Assembly: GCA_025642065.1 (NCBI GenBank)
Contig: JAODUP010000578.1
Coordinates: forward strand, 206,391 to 270,390
Origin: Paralvinella palmiformis
Lineage: Eukaryota > Annelida > Polychaeta > Terebellida > Alvinellidae
Direction: 5' to 3'
Length of the DNA: 64,000 nucleotides
Below the pieces are notes generated by a model. That model was given only the letters and a program-made list of their open reading frames with translations, did no database searches and was not told where the DNA came from. The translations under genes were made by a program, and so were the position numbers. Below are positions 1-28,942 of the stretch, one piece after another (the stretch's first letter is position 1; the number at the start of each line of letters is the position of its first letter).

Positions 1-886
1 AAAGTGACGATACTGTGGGTCCTTTGTATAAATACTTAAACAAATAGAAATTATACGCATATAAAGGAACACCTAAGACAGGATTGTGATTGAAAGCCGA
101 TTAAAAATATAATAATTAAGCAGAACGTTTATTTACCACCCGTATATATGTGACAGAGTACACAGTAAATCTTATTAGAATTATGGCACCAGGATTCAAA
201 TTCAGAAGTAGATGTGTCTGAAGGGCATTTCTACTTGTAGTCTACGATATTCCCATGTTATCTACATCTGCATGAATATCCAATTCTGTGCCAATCCGTT
301 GAACAGCGTTTCACGAAAACACCGGCTTCGTTGTTGAGGAAGTTTATTTTTTATTGGAAATGCAGAAGGCACTTTAAAGGTGGCAACTTTTACACCTTTG
401 ACTGAATTGAAGTGAACTCCATTTAACCGTCGACGAAAGATGCATTACGAAAGCAACATCCAAATTTAAAAGAAATTCCTATTAATAAAGACCCAGAAAC
501 TTATGGATCAGTGCAGTCTGAACTGGGTTTTTTCAGCGGCATCTAAATATCTTAAATGGATAAATTAACATAAAATAGCCCGACTATTTCGACCACTGAG
601 TTCAAAGCGATGCCGACTCGCAAGCTAAGATTAATGTCGCCGATCAACTCGGAATATATTAATATTTATATCAATTATAATATAGTTTAAATGGCTGGGT
701 ACCTCATCCGCCGGATAGATGCCAGCAGACTAGTCCGCAATGTAATGCTTCACGATTAGGAGTGATTATAAATAAATAACATTTTAGACAAGTGACGTTG
801 AAGACGCCATTGCGAGAGAGAATGAATACCTTGCCATTTTCCCGACGGGACGAAGATCCCAATCTCGCTACAGCAACATTACTCAC
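1..886. other. Intron or unassigned sequence with no gene seen
   Basis: A+T-rich sequence downstream of the M3 exon, presumably the next receptor intron. I examined the minus strand for S2 motifs and found none. Confidence 0.5.
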
Positions 887-17455
<16,569 letters not shown>

Positions 17456-17495
17456 CTGACGTAGATAATGTAAAGACATTAGACTCTGTCTATCG

Positions 17496-17499
<4 letters not shown>

Positions 17500-17581
<82 letters not shown>

Positions 17582-17596
17582 CTTTTCTCTCTATTT

Positions 17597-17666
<70 letters not shown>

Positions 17667-17694
17667 ATATATAAAATATATTTAATCTTTCTAT

Positions 17695-17756
<62 letters not shown>

Positions 17757-17764
17757 TATCTATT

Positions 17765-17801
<37 letters not shown>

Positions 17802-17832
17802 TTATTTATATATTTATTTTTATCTATTTATC

Positions 17833-17871
<39 letters not shown>

Positions 17872-17900
17872 GTTTGTTTATATAATTACCTATATACCTA
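17500..17900. repeat. Compound (CT)(TA)(TG)(TA)(TCTA) microsatellite cluster
   Basis: About 400 bp of nearly continuous simple repeat immediately upstream of receptor exon 1. It produces spurious Ile-Tyr-rich frames. Confidence 0.96.
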
Positions 17901-18342
17901 CCTATATATATTGCCTGTGATCCTACTGTACCGTTATCATTTGATAGACAAATAATAAAGGTTACAGTTAGTTCAGACAATAAGACAAATCTGTATCTAT
18001 ACAGTCTCCTCATCCCGGGTTTATCCTCACAGCCAGCCATCTCCCTTCTGGATCTGCTCGGCCACAGATGTCGATTCAGAGGACGCCAATGGGATGGCAA
18101 CGACCCGGAGGAAATAAGATCATAAAGGGCGTAACAAAAGTATCTCAATTGACCCACATCTGATGGTTATGTTCATTTAGTAATAATTTAGTTGTTCCTA
18201 TGTGCGCGTGTTTGTGGATCTGTGGTGTACGTGCGTGTGTGTCTGTGCGCGCGCGTGCGTCTCTCTCTCTCTCTCTTTGTATGTGTATGCATGTGTGCTT
18301 GTGAGTGAGTGTGTGCATGTATGTGTATGTCTATGTCCTGTG

Positions 18343-18383
<41 letters not shown>

Positions 18384-18386
18384 ATT

Positions 18387-18427
<41 letters not shown>

Positions 18428-19150
18428 TTATTTGTGTGTGTATTCGTGATTGTGTTCTTGTGAGTATCTCTATCTATCTATCTATATATCTATCAATCAA
18501 TCAACCAATATATCTATCTATCTATCTAAACCGCCAATTTCTACCACCCCTTGTCAGCCAGGTTGATGGCGTGAGATAGTCTTCATAATTCTATCTTGTT
18601 ATGTAATTAGATAACGGCGATGACGCGGTAATAATACATTATAGATAGCTGTTGACTTGGCTCACTAAGTGGATTACTGTACGGCTAAGTGATGAATGGA
18701 ACCAATAATGAACAATCTACGGTAATTGATATCTGGATCGGAGGGGGTGGTGGGTGGTGAAACCTCGCTGACAAGATAAAAATATAAACAGATTGATTGA
18801 TATCTCCTGGATTAAACCTACAGTTTGAATGTTCCATGTAATCTACGTTAGCGTGTTATTTACTGCGTTTTGCACTTTGCTGCCAGACTGTTAAGATCAA
18901 GCTTTAGCTCACATAAATACAACAACAACAACAATAATAGTAATAATAATACAGATTATATAAAACACCCCTACTGGATCTGCTACACTCAGGGCACAAA
19001 TGCCTTTTGGATCGACCATTTATAATAATATGAAAAAGGACAATCTCAGATTTCGCGATGAATTTCTGAAGGACGGGACAATTTTCAGACGACTGATTTA
19101 TAAGCCCATCGTAAATTCCTGCAACGAAAACGCCGCTCTTCACTAAGCAT
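17901..19150. other. No gene seen; microsatellites at 18260-18530
   Basis: Unassigned sequence between the receptor exons and the BEL/Pao fossil. It contains (CT)n, TG-rich, (TA)n and (TCTA)n tracts at about 18260-18530. The missing 5' exon of the receptor could lie here or further upstream but was not recognised. Confidence 0.5.
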
Positions 19151-20420
19151 ATACGGGTAGTCGTCGACTTACGACCTTGATTGATTACGACCATGACCGG
19201 TCTTGAGTTGATCTGGTAGGTCCCGTGTTATAATTACCTTACGTATATTATCCCTCCTTGGCTTGATCCATGTCTGTCGTTCCGGGAACAATGTCAGATA
19301 TTCCTTGTACCATCGGCTCAGAATACATCTGCTAAACACGGACTTTGCTTCCAACGACGCTTGACGAAATTGTCCTCCTTACTGAATATTGCCCAAGATA
19401 CCCGAGGACCTGGCTTCGTCATTAATAAGTGATTCTGTGTGATCGCTTCTAGATCTTCGGGACCACTGCTGGACTCAGTGATCGACCGGCTATTGACTAT
19501 TCCCTATGCTTCGCAAAATACAGCCATCAAGGTGTACTCATCAAACTTCGCCATCTGTGGCCGCATCAATGTATGCAATATCTTTCTAACATTTCGGATC
19601 AATCTTTCCCATCCTTCGCCTAAATGAGAGGCAGCGGGCGGATGGAACTGCCAATCGATACCTTGCTGGAAGAGAGAACCACGAATCTTATATTCATCCC
19701 AAGCAAGCATCTCTTGACGAGGGTCCCTCTCTGTTCCTACGTGGTTTGTGCCATTGTCAGAAAGCATCAATTTAACCTTTTACGCGCGAAAGATATTTTT
19801 GAGGGCACATCATTTGAAATCAGTTTTTTTAGTTAACTTTGGCATTTAGTTAATATTCATGAAATGGAGCTTATGACAGTATCATAATTACCAATAACAC
19901 CGGGCGCCCTATAAATACACGGGGTGCAAAATAAAACGTACAGGGTGCAGTTATATAGGGGACAGGGCGTTGCGCCACCGTGTAATGGCCTAGCTGGAAC
20001 ACCGGACTAGTCTACCTGGTCTTGGTTTTGTCATACGGCATGTACCATCTATATAATAATATCCCTATTATATTATGGAGTTCAAATGATGTTAATTAGT
20101 TATATACTATGCCCGATAAGAATTGGTCCAATGGTAAGACCAATGGTAAGTCTGCCATCTTCTGTTCCAGACACTTCACTTGGTACCGACGACAAATCAC
20201 ACAAGACAAATCAAAACCTCTGGTAGACCTCAGGTGAATTTGAATTTCGACCAAGATCATCGACGGACTTCTGAGCATCAGTCTGGAAACGGGAGACGGG
20301 TAATATGATCTGATATGTGGCTTCATATGGGATAGCAGTTTTGTTCAGGAGTCCGGCTACTCTTAGCATACTATCCTGAAGAATCGGAACCCAGCTTTAT
20401 ACAAGACCTTGTCCCTCTCT
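19150..20420 (-). pseudogene. BEL/Pao retrotransposon integrase fossil
   Basis: Reading from high to low coordinates: RVAGLLNKTAIPYEATYQII followed by LP (about 20390-20290, the entry to the integrase region); CVICRRY with MADLP (about 20230-20130, zinc-binding end); the catalytic core with SDNGTNHVG and WERLIRNVRKIL (19770-19504); then IVNSRPVTESS and RWYKEYLTLFPERQTW (to about 19160). The core keeps the Asp of SDNGT and the Glu of WERL. There are several stops and frameshifts, for example a TAG before GIVNSRPVT, and unrelated sequence at 19840-20090. LTRs were not found. Confidence 0.85.
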
Positions 20421-20939
20421 CAGGGCATTCATCTCATCTGAGAAGGATCTGGTTTAATCCACACGACAAATGACCTTCTCTGCTTCAACTAACATACCCA
20501 CAGATAGCGAGACACCCTGCAACTTATTCTGACTTTCACCTATTGCTGTTCTCTTAATAATACTGTAAAGCACATTAGAGCAGCTATAAATGTCACGTAT
20601 TATTAGTATTATCAATCAAAAAAACTTTGTGGCTTCCTTCAGTTGCTACGTACTTCAAGATCATTGTCCAGCATAGACTTCATGGTTGGCAGATCTGATC
20701 ATTAAGATTCGTTACACCAAAGATATCATGGATCTATTTTTTCATTTTTCCGACTTCAATAACTCCTCGCCACTCAAATTCCTGGACAAATCATCAGCTG
20801 GACTTAGGGCTGTAGGCACAGATTTCCTTTGACACATTTCCGGAGTTTCTCTAATTAGTGAAATATGATTTTCCCAAAACGTGTAGAATCATGTAATCTG
20901 ATTCCAGATGTACCTGGTAATTGTCATGCTGTCGGTCCA

Positions 20940-21640
20940 ATAGACCGGTCACTGTTACAAGTTCCAGACCTCACAATCATCCTTTTAGGAGTGCTATTGA
21001 ATCTCTCTCAGGAGTGAACAGCAGTCATGGGTGACATTGCTTCTATATTTCATCAGGTCCGTGTTAACACGGATGATACAAATTGTCTCCGTTTCCACTG
21101 GTTGCATAATGGTGTTCTAAATGAAGAGCCAGTCGTATATAGAATGTTAGTACACTTATTTGAAGCGACGTATTCCCCAGTCTCTTCTACATTGGCAATG
21201 AAGTGTGTACAGTCTAAGATAATTGGCACCATTATAGCTCTGCGGAGTGTGATGATGGCAGTACGCAAAGTTCAGGACATCACAGATGTTGGTCAAGCAA
21301 TAGTCGCGTGGTCATGGCAGCTCTGCCTTCAGAAGAACATGCCAAGCAGCTTTGAGAGATTGCTTTCGATTTCGAGAACTTGGTGTGAGCTGGTGTATGG
21401 AATGAGATCATTTTGGTATCAAAGGTAGTAACTGATATCTTCCAGTATTAAAACTTGACGTAGCATACAATGAGTTATTGAACTAGTATTTGAACCGTTA
21501 GGTCTGGCATCATCATATATCTTGAAGACTAAAGTTTTGTTGCAGGAGTTGTGCAGGCAAGTTGTTCCACGGGATCAAGATATAAATTGGTTCAACTCCG
21601 GAAGCTCTGTAATTCAACGTTGCCATTTAAATGGATTTAT
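20940..21640 (+). pseudogene. BEL/Pao reverse-transcriptase fossil
   Basis: The plus strand carries LLQVPDLTIILLGVLL, an in-frame TGA, then GDIASIFHQVRVNTDDTNCL and YRMLVHLFEATYSP, which match BEL/Pao reverse transcriptase (GDIESMFHQV-type block). Further on, FEPLGLASSYILKTKVLLQE with LCRQ matches the block downstream of the polymerase. The YxDD catalytic region between them is not recognisable. Orientation is opposite to the integrase fossil next to it. Confidence 0.85.
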
Positions 21641-21849
21641 TATTTGATGCTTTTGGGGATCTTTATCTACCACTTCATTCACCTAGGTTTTCGATGTGAC
21701 TTTGAAACAAAAGAATATGAATTCGTTTGCCAGAACAAAGTAGTCTTTATAACGTTACGGAAATCTCCCGTCAAGGAGTAATCGGTTTCTGTTTTTTATG
21801 GAAATCATGGAATAAAGTGAATCAGAGATAATAACCACAAGAACAATAC

Positions 21850-22440
21850 TTACAGTTTCAACTGACTGGATAGCTAAAACAATAACAAATTACTCTGATT
21901 TGATCACTGTCTTCATTAAATGGGAGAATGTCGATGCTGTGAGAATACAGATAAAGAATATTACAATTTGAGTCAACTAGATTATGCTTGAATGTGTGTA
22001 GAGAAAGAAAGTCAGAAGTTGCTAAGAGGTCATTAAATGTGGATGCAGCAGTAGACTGTGTATCCAAAATGAAGATTTAAATCACCAAGGATGAATAGTA
22101 ACTAACTTCTCTAGTAAATCAACAAAGAAGGATATACTCATTCCAGGAGGACGATAGAGACATGGGAAGTACCCAGTAAATGAACAGTCAGAAATGTCAA
22201 TGCTGGTAGCATCGAAACTAGAATAGATTGGGACTTTAAATTTATTGGATACCATAAAGTCAACACCACCTTCACGTCCAGAATGACGTGGTTGGTGGTA
22301 AAAGGAAAAGTCGTGGTGGCAGACATCAGAAATAGAAGAGGTTGTGTCATGACGGAGGGCTAAGCCAAGTCTCAGTGAGGGCAAGAATATCCAGTTTCTT
22401 AGATATTACCAAGTCTGTGATACTGGCTGATTTATTATGG
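21850..22440 (-). pseudogene. Non-LTR retrotransposon endonuclease fossil
   Basis: Reverse-strand frames give LRLGLALRHDTTSS, GREGGVDFMVSNKFKVPIY and YRPPGMS, then a frameshift and DTQSTAASTFNDLLATSDFL. These are the order and spacing of an AP-like endonuclease of CR1/jockey-type LINEs (GGGV, YRPP, and the L-x-D-x-x-S-x-x-x-x-F-x-x-L-L region). No reverse transcriptase follows directly. Confidence 0.75.
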
Positions 22441-22659
22441 ACGGACCTAACGTTGTCAAGTCAAGCGGTATTTTTCAGGATAGAAGGTTCTGTCTACTGT
22501 TATGACATTTTGTTATATGTAAAAGACTGTGAGGATGTGGGTTAGTTACCAAGCTACTGAAACTTGAGACCGTAACTTATAAACAGTTTCCTAGATGGGA
22601 TCTGAGATATAATAGGCTAAGATATAGTTTTTAATTTAGGACGAGTTTTATATCAATGG

Positions 22660-23023
22660 TAGTCGAACAAAACTCCCGGAATAAAAAAAGGGTTAGGGTT
22701 AATTGACAGTAATAAACACACATATAAATGGTTGTCAGAATATGGGTTAGGGTTAATTGAAAGTAATTAACACGCATACAAATGGTTGAAAGAACATGAC
22801 CACTGTAATTGAAAATATTACAAATGGCAGGTAGACCGCTATGCCCTGGTCTGAATATACGAATTAAAGTTAGCCATAATTGACAGCAATTAACACACAT
22901 ACAAATGGCTGTTACAATATGGCCACTGCAATTGAAAATTTGTGTTCGGCCTTATATCTTTTTCAATATAACCACTGACATTCAGGTGGTTTTGTCCGCA
23001 AGCGGTTTTGTCCGGGATTCGAC
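22660..23023. mobile_element. Diverged relative of the CCGGACAA element
   Basis: It carries three imperfect tandem copies of a GGTTAATTGACAGTAATTAA / ACACACATACAAATGGTTG module and ends GGTTTTGTCCGG. It shares CACTGCAATTGAAAATTTGT with the copy at 10560-10808, in reverse orientation. Confidence 0.65.
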
Positions 23024-23885
23024 AGCAATATAAGGTACATATCTGTGTGTAGTGATAAAAGATTTGTGTTGAATTAGGGAAAATGACAAGTTGCGTGCAA
23101 TGTGGGTACAAGTAATAAAAATGATCAAATTTTGGAAAGTAAATCTCTCGTGAAGGTTTAAGGGACAATATGCCATGGTTCATTCAGTGTGAAAACAACT
23201 AGAACATTGCTGGAAACAGAAAACTACCAGAAAAAAACCTCGTGAAAACAACTTAAAAAGCAAACAGAAAACAACTCGAAACCCTCCCCCCCCAACTAGA
23301 ACAGTTCTACATATTGCTTTCGTAGTTCTGAACTACTTTAACAGACAACATTTGAATTATGAATATACTCATAATACTAGCGACGCAACCAAGATGTAAA
23401 TACACTTTAATATTACAATGTAAATACGAGCGAAAAAGCAGGAAACCGTTTCGTAGAAGTAAGGACGACTAAGGACTATTTTATATGTTAACTAGAAACT
23501 ATTGTTTTCTTTCAGATCAATGGTTGTGACATTGGAGAAAATGAATGCTTCAAGCCACAAATAGTAACAAAAGCCCGCGAAAACTAGGAGTGTCAAATCT
23601 ACTTTATTATCGCCCACAATTACAGAAACACCTGGAGATCGGGTATACTTTACTATTAACACAATGTAGTACCCACAATATGTAAAACAAACCCTAAGTA
23701 TTGATGAAATATGGAAAAACAACGGAGTGTCATACGACATGATCCGACAACTAGCGAATGTTAAGTGTGATAATCCATTGACCTCAGGTCAATGTGATAA
23801 TCTAAACGTGATTTATTATAATGTGTTCCTGTTACGAAATGTGTACGCCGAAAGCAATGGAATCCAGAACATCATAATAACATTT
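23024..23885. other. No gene seen
   Basis: A+T-rich sequence without a recognisable coding region, apart from a short C-run at 23287. Confidence 0.5.
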
Positions 23886-24125
23886 TAATCAAATTAATCA
23901 GAGATAATTAGTGTCAAATGTGTGAAATTATGGAATGATTTAAAGATTGAGTATCACAAATTAAATCTTTGCAGAAATTTTAAAAAGTTACCAAGAAAAT
24001 GTATACTATATTAATGGTTATAATTAATTATTCTCATGAGTGTATTACAAATTTTATAATTAGCAATAAGAATGTGCTTATATGCATGCATTTCAGTCCT
24101 AACTAGTATTCCAGATGTATATGAT
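23886..24125 (+). repeat. LINE tail fragment
   Basis: GTGTGAAATTATGGAATGAT, ATGCATGCATTTCAGTC and CTAACTAGTATT match the C-terminal coding and 3' end of the LINE tail at 44484-44965. The reading frame (KLWNDLKIEY) is present but short. Confidence 0.75.
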
Positions 24126-25588
24126 TTATTTTAGTTTGTAAACTACATACTTTTTTTTTATTTCACAGGGGGATTCTCTTTGATACAAGCATTGTGCTTC
24201 TCACATTCTCTCTTTCAATATTACACTTGTTTCACGAAAATTTAGATCTAGTACAGTTTATAAAAAGGGAAGGTCAGAATCATAATGCTTATATTCCACT
24301 GACATTTCCCAAACGAACGATGACAACTGTTAATACTAATGTTGACACGACGTTAATAGTCAAATCATAATAGCACTTCCCCAAGTGTACCCGTCCCAAT
24401 TTGGAGAAGACACGATATCCACATTTTCTAGCCTTTAACCTTCATTGAAAAAAAAATGGGAGTTATCCATGTCATACCTTCAACAAAAATTAAATTGGTT
24501 TGAACTTGACATAATTACTGAACGACGTTATGATGACATCAGGTTTACTCCCACAATGCTGATGTTGCATTATGTAGATTGACGATTCGAAGCATTATTC
24601 TTTTGGCAATGAAATCAAGATTATCTGTCCAAAGAGCCATTGAGGTTACACTCTTCCCACAATTTCAAGTATTGTCCAAATGCCTAAATTGTGTCTGGAA
24701 TTCTTTTGAATGGAATTTTTAAATAAAATACTTCCCTTTCTGTATCTACAAAATGAACAACAGTACGATAGAAAAATTATTTATTTTCCTCTGAGAACAG
24801 ATAGATAAAGTGATCACAGTGGATGAAGCATAGAGCAAAACATTTATCAAACAACTTAGAAGCTATCATTGGCATCTATACTTAAAAGCTTAAATCAAAC
24901 AATAACATGCCTTGTATAACAATGAAGATAACAAAACAAAAACATTAACAAATAACCATTCAAATTAACAATAAAACTGCAAGATCTATCTAAAATAAAT
25001 GATATATGTCAATAAAAATCCATGTATTGTTTCTAGAGATTAGCACTGGGGAAATGCTATAACCATGCTATTCTCTATCCATATGTGTGTATCAGTGTAT
25101 ATGCAAGTGTATTTTCACACACACACACACACACACATAGAAAATGAATGCAAATCACTGACTGATACAACAAAAAAGATTGACAAAAACTGATTTGTTA
25201 ACTAAACACCACGCTCAATAACACAGTTCTAATTAGGTATGGCATTATGTAAAAATAGACATCTCTCAATGATATCAGTAAACTGATTTTGGAAATCCAA
25301 ACCATAATGCAACTGTACAGAACTGTTTATTGGCCACACACGCACACACACACACACACACACACTTAAACAGTGATAAAGTCAGGACAGATTTCTTCAT
25401 TAATGCCAATAAATATCCTCTTTGGAATGACTGCACCATGACAACAATTAGAGCCAAGTGCATATAACAACAAACCGACTAGAAGATCTCCTGACTGATA
25501 ATTCAAGCTCAACATATTAACCATTCTGCCTGCAAGTGTATGAGATCCCCAGATAAATAGTACTTTACATCTTGTAGACATCAAAGAT
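24126..25588. other. No gene seen
   Basis: A+T-rich sequence with two short (CA)n tracts (25118-25137 and 25337-25366). Confidence 0.5.
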
Positions 25589-25905
25589 GGGGTCAATTCC
25601 ATTTGGTCAATTCCAATTCCACATCAAATTTATCAATTCCAAATTACCTACTCTTTTTTATCTACTACTTTTTACCATGAGTAGGTACTCAAGAGTGCCT
25701 ACCTGGAATACCTACTTTCAGTAGTTTATATTCCAAGTAGGATTGTCATGGAAGAAATAATTCTGAATTAAATGGTAAATTAATTTGTGGATTTAATTAT
25801 TTTGTAGGAAACTTCAATTCCAAATTTATCAATTCTTTTTTTTAAATAATCAATTTGAATTCCGGAATTGTCCATCAATTCCAATTCTGGAATTGAATTG
25901 ACCCC
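25589..25905. mobile_element. Short TIR element with GGGGTCAATTC ends
   Basis: 317 bp bounded by GGGGTCAATTC and GAATTGACCCC. The A+T-rich interior has ATCTACTACTTTTTACCATG and GTTTATATTCCAAGTAGG. A partial second copy is at about 30692-30955 with the same interior. Non-coding; superfamily unknown. Confidence 0.75.
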
Positions 25906-26346
25906 ATGTGTGGTAGACATGGATTTTGTGGTAGCCTACAAAATTTTTCAAATTACATACTATCAACATCCAGTGGATTCTCTCGTTTTGACAGCCAAGT
26001 CGTTCAATGATGCACCATTAATATTTCCAAGTCAGGACATATGGGATATCTAAGTAAATAATGTTTTGCTAAATGTGACTGATAGGCAACCAGGCCAGAT
26101 GAGATATGTTCACGACTGTTATTTTTAATTTCCTTAGATTTACAAGAAAAATATAACAGATACAGGGCCAACAGCTGATTGGCAATAAGTAAGCATAGTA
26201 TATACGTTCTATGAAAAAAGTAAATACCAGGGCAATGTTAAGATTCATTACCCCTGAAAGAATCATTTACACAATTTTTTAATTTTCACAGATTATCAAG
26301 TTTAATTCTGGAGGATGGAGGTGTAACAGAGTGACAGAAATATTCT

Positions 26347-27090
26347 CTAATATCGTGGATATGGTGGTTGATGTAACCCCGGTGGATGCTGCTGAGCCAC
26401 TGGATGTTGGAAATGTGGAGGCAAGTTGGTCGATAATGGCAGGATAGGTGTCGAGGGGAGACCAGAATGGGGATGTATCATCGGCGGTGGCGGCGGCGGT
26501 GACATTACTGAAGCTTGAGCCAAAGCCAGGGCATGAGCATGCTGTATGGATGTAGGCTGCGACAGGTCGGTAGCTTGATGAAGCTGCGACAAATGTGACT
26601 GCTGGGAGAGGTCAGCGGGCTGTGGCAAATCTGGCATGTGTGACAAGTTTGGTGTGTGCGACACTTGCATTGGATTCGACATTACGCAGTGCACTGAAGC
26701 CTGAGGATAGGGCATGGTCATTGGTGTTAGAGTGACTGAAACTGGTGCCTGTGATGATGGCTTTTCAATCACATTTGCCTTCTCGATGACATCGTCAATG
26801 TCTTTATCTCCATTCCGATGGTCCTTCCTGATGTGTTTGTAAAGTCCACGTTTGTGTGAATACGACCGTCCACATATGTCACACTGATATAACTTGGTGT
26901 CTTTGTGTTTTGCAGTATGCGAGTCCAAGTCTGTGCGGTCGAAAAAACCTTTGCCGCATTCATCACAATAAACACTGAACATGCCAAGATGGCGCCGTAC
27001 ATGCTTCGTCAGATTTTTCTCTGTTGACATAGTTTTGCCACAGATATGACACATTGGAGACGGCATTGACTCTCCCGATTCTTGATGTTC
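26347..27090 (-). CDS. Zinc-finger protein terminal exon
   Basis: It starts after acceptor ttctgcag with EHQESGES, includes all three fingers, and runs to TAG at 26347-26349. Two of the fingers are joined by linkers of normal length, and the third ends HIRKDH. The low-complexity C-terminus contains repeated LSQ and PPPPPP blocks. Confidence 0.93.
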   Translation of the reverse strand, partial: EHQESGESMPSPMCHICGKTMSTEKNLTKHVRRHLGMFSVYCDECGKGFFDRTDLDSHTAKHKDTKLYQCDICGRSYSHKRGLYKHIRKDHRNGDKDIDDVIEKANVIEKPSSQAPVSVTLTPMTMPYPQASVHCVMSNPMQVSHTPNLSHMPDLPQPADLSQQSHLSQLHQATDLSQPTSIQHAHALALAQASVMSPPPPPPMIHPHSGLPSTPILPLSTNLPPHFQHPVAQQHPPGLHQPPYPRY

Positions 27091-28234
27091 CTGCAGAATA
27101 AAAAGGTAAAATATTACAATATTCTAATCTGATAAGTTTTTATCTATATTTACATCTCAGTTCAAGCTTACCATATGCTATAATACCTGTTCTTCACTGT
27201 AAATAGTTATTAGTAATTTTTTTACACAAATAGATGTCACATAATTATTTTCAGAACTAGTTGAGTATATTATAAAGAAATCTATTTCGGTAAAAATTCA
27301 GACTTAGCTTTTAAAGTAAATGAAGAAATTCATTGTCTGACTAGTGATCTTGTAATAGAAATAGGAAGAGTAGATTAAATGCAGAAATTTACAAGCAACA
27401 CACACTGATGCTATGAAAGAGGATTCGTAAATGGAATAGATAATCACGGCACTGACTGAAAATTAGAATGATGTACCTAATGATTTAGTAATCAACGAAT
27501 GATGACAAACCTGTTCAGAATGTTCACATTTGTCTTTTCCATTCCCGGCACACGTCTCTGCCTTCTTCTTTTTGCCATCTGCCTGTTTGGTGATGCGGGC
27601 CATTTCAAAGGCCCTTTGCCAGATTTTCTGGCTCTCCTCAATGTCCATTGGCCGTAGGCCTGTGTTGTCTCGGCTGGGAGACTCTGTGAACTCTTTCTTG
27701 ATCTGCTGATTCACTGCCTCCTTCATCTTGGCAAGCAGGTTCTTCTGGTCCTCGGTTAAATCATCCAGACCGCACTCTGATTCGGACGAAGAGCTGTCCT
27801 CACTGGTGGACTCTACATCTTCGTTCAAGTCTGGAACTGGATTGGCTTCATTCTGGTCTGGATGAGAATCCAACTTCAGTGAAGCATCCGTCGATGGACA
27901 GTCATCTTCTGGGTCAGCTGCTGTTTCACACTGTGGGATTGGAGTAAACTTTGGCCGTTTTGGTGGTCTTCCCCTACCCCGACGCAGCTTGCCTCGGTGC
28001 GTCTTTTGTCCATCTTGAATGCAGCATGATTCCTTGCCAGAACTGCTATCGCCACAGATGAATTCATTCAGAGAGATGAGAAGAACATCCTTCTTGTCCA
28101 GTGTGATCCCTATCAGTGCCTCAAGGTTGAATTCCTGTCTATACGGCAGGCCATTCTTGCAGAGAAGAGTTAGAGTCTCACGCAACAAAGCTTTTATCCG
28201 CTCCTTTTCAATCCTTGAGATCATCCTCAGCTGA
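26347..28234 (-). CDS. AT-hook and C2H2 zinc-finger protein gene, two 3' exons
   Basis: Probable nuclear DNA-binding regulator. Exon 27511-28234 joins exon 26347-27090 in phase 0 (donor CAG/GTTTGT, acceptor ctgcag). In order the protein has: an N-terminal segment with ALLRETLTLLCKNG and ALIGITLDKKDVLLISLNEF (a structured domain I cannot name); an AT-hook (RRGRGRPPKRPK) at about residue 90; an acidic, Ser-rich linker; a predicted helix (LTEDQKNLLAKMKEAVNQQI); a Lys-rich segment; three C2H2 fingers (CHICGKTM, CDECGKGFF, CDICGRSYS, each with normal C2-H2 spacing); and a Pro/Gln/His-rich tail ending in PPYPRY. The 5' exon(s) were not found. An ATG at 28245 lies in what looks like intron ahead of ttgcag. 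Confidence 0.9.
27511..28234 (-). CDS. Zinc-finger protein penultimate exon
   Basis: It follows acceptor gtgttgcag, so the first base completes a codon begun in a missing upstream exon. It encodes the unnamed N-terminal domain, the AT-hook and the acidic linker, and ends CEHSEQ/GTTTGT. The exon is uninterrupted and less A+T-rich than its surroundings. Confidence 0.9.
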
Positions 28235-28764
28235 CTGCAACACATTAAAAAGCAAAAAACAATAACATGAACTGAAATCTTCTATTGCTAGTTAAGTTTT
28301 GTGCAAACTACAAGAGATGCGCAAAGCATAAAATGAGGCCCCTATGGAAAGACCTCAAGATTAGGTTTTGATTGAAGGGAATTTGAAATATTTCAGATGA
28401 AAACATAAACATTTGTTTTTAACTTCACAAGTCTGTAATTCCGTCTAATAGCAATGATTGATGTTGTGAGCCACAAATTAATCACTGGGCTGGTGGTATG
28501 CGACCTGAAATGTTTGGAGTAGGAATTGATTCTACATCTCTGGGGGTAGAACTTCTTGTAATGAGAGCAGTTCAACCCATGGCATATTGTAACTAAACTG
28601 AATCATAACAATTAACCTATCCATAGCACATGATCTAACATTAACTATCATACATTAGGGCTATAACAAAAAGAGTTTTGACTGAATACTATTTGTTTTA
28701 TTGCCATTCTCATAAAAGGCAACTAGAAAAGGCATGAAATCTACTTCAATAAATTATTTATAGT

Positions 28765-28942
28765 CTAGCGGTAGCATGTTGGAATACAGATCACTACCAC
28801 CCATGTTCGAATCCCAGCATGGGCATATCTGCAGGTTGTTTCATCTTTCACTTCGCTTCATTATCTTTGGAGGTTGCTCGGCCCATTTAGCCTACCATGT
28901 GCACAAAAGTGGCCATAAAACCCCAATCATCATCATCATCAA
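28765..28942 (+). repeat. SINE S1 copy
   Basis: The tRNA-like head TAGTCTAGCGGTAGCATGTT with B-box GTTCGAATCCCAG is followed by the full body (TCGGCCCATTTAGCCTACCA) and an (ATC)n tail. Confidence 0.9.

Noticed and set aside
21027..21428. Host gene with a 133-codon open frame
   Set aside because: The conserved FHQV and YRM-VHLF blocks identify it as BEL/Pao reverse transcriptase debris.
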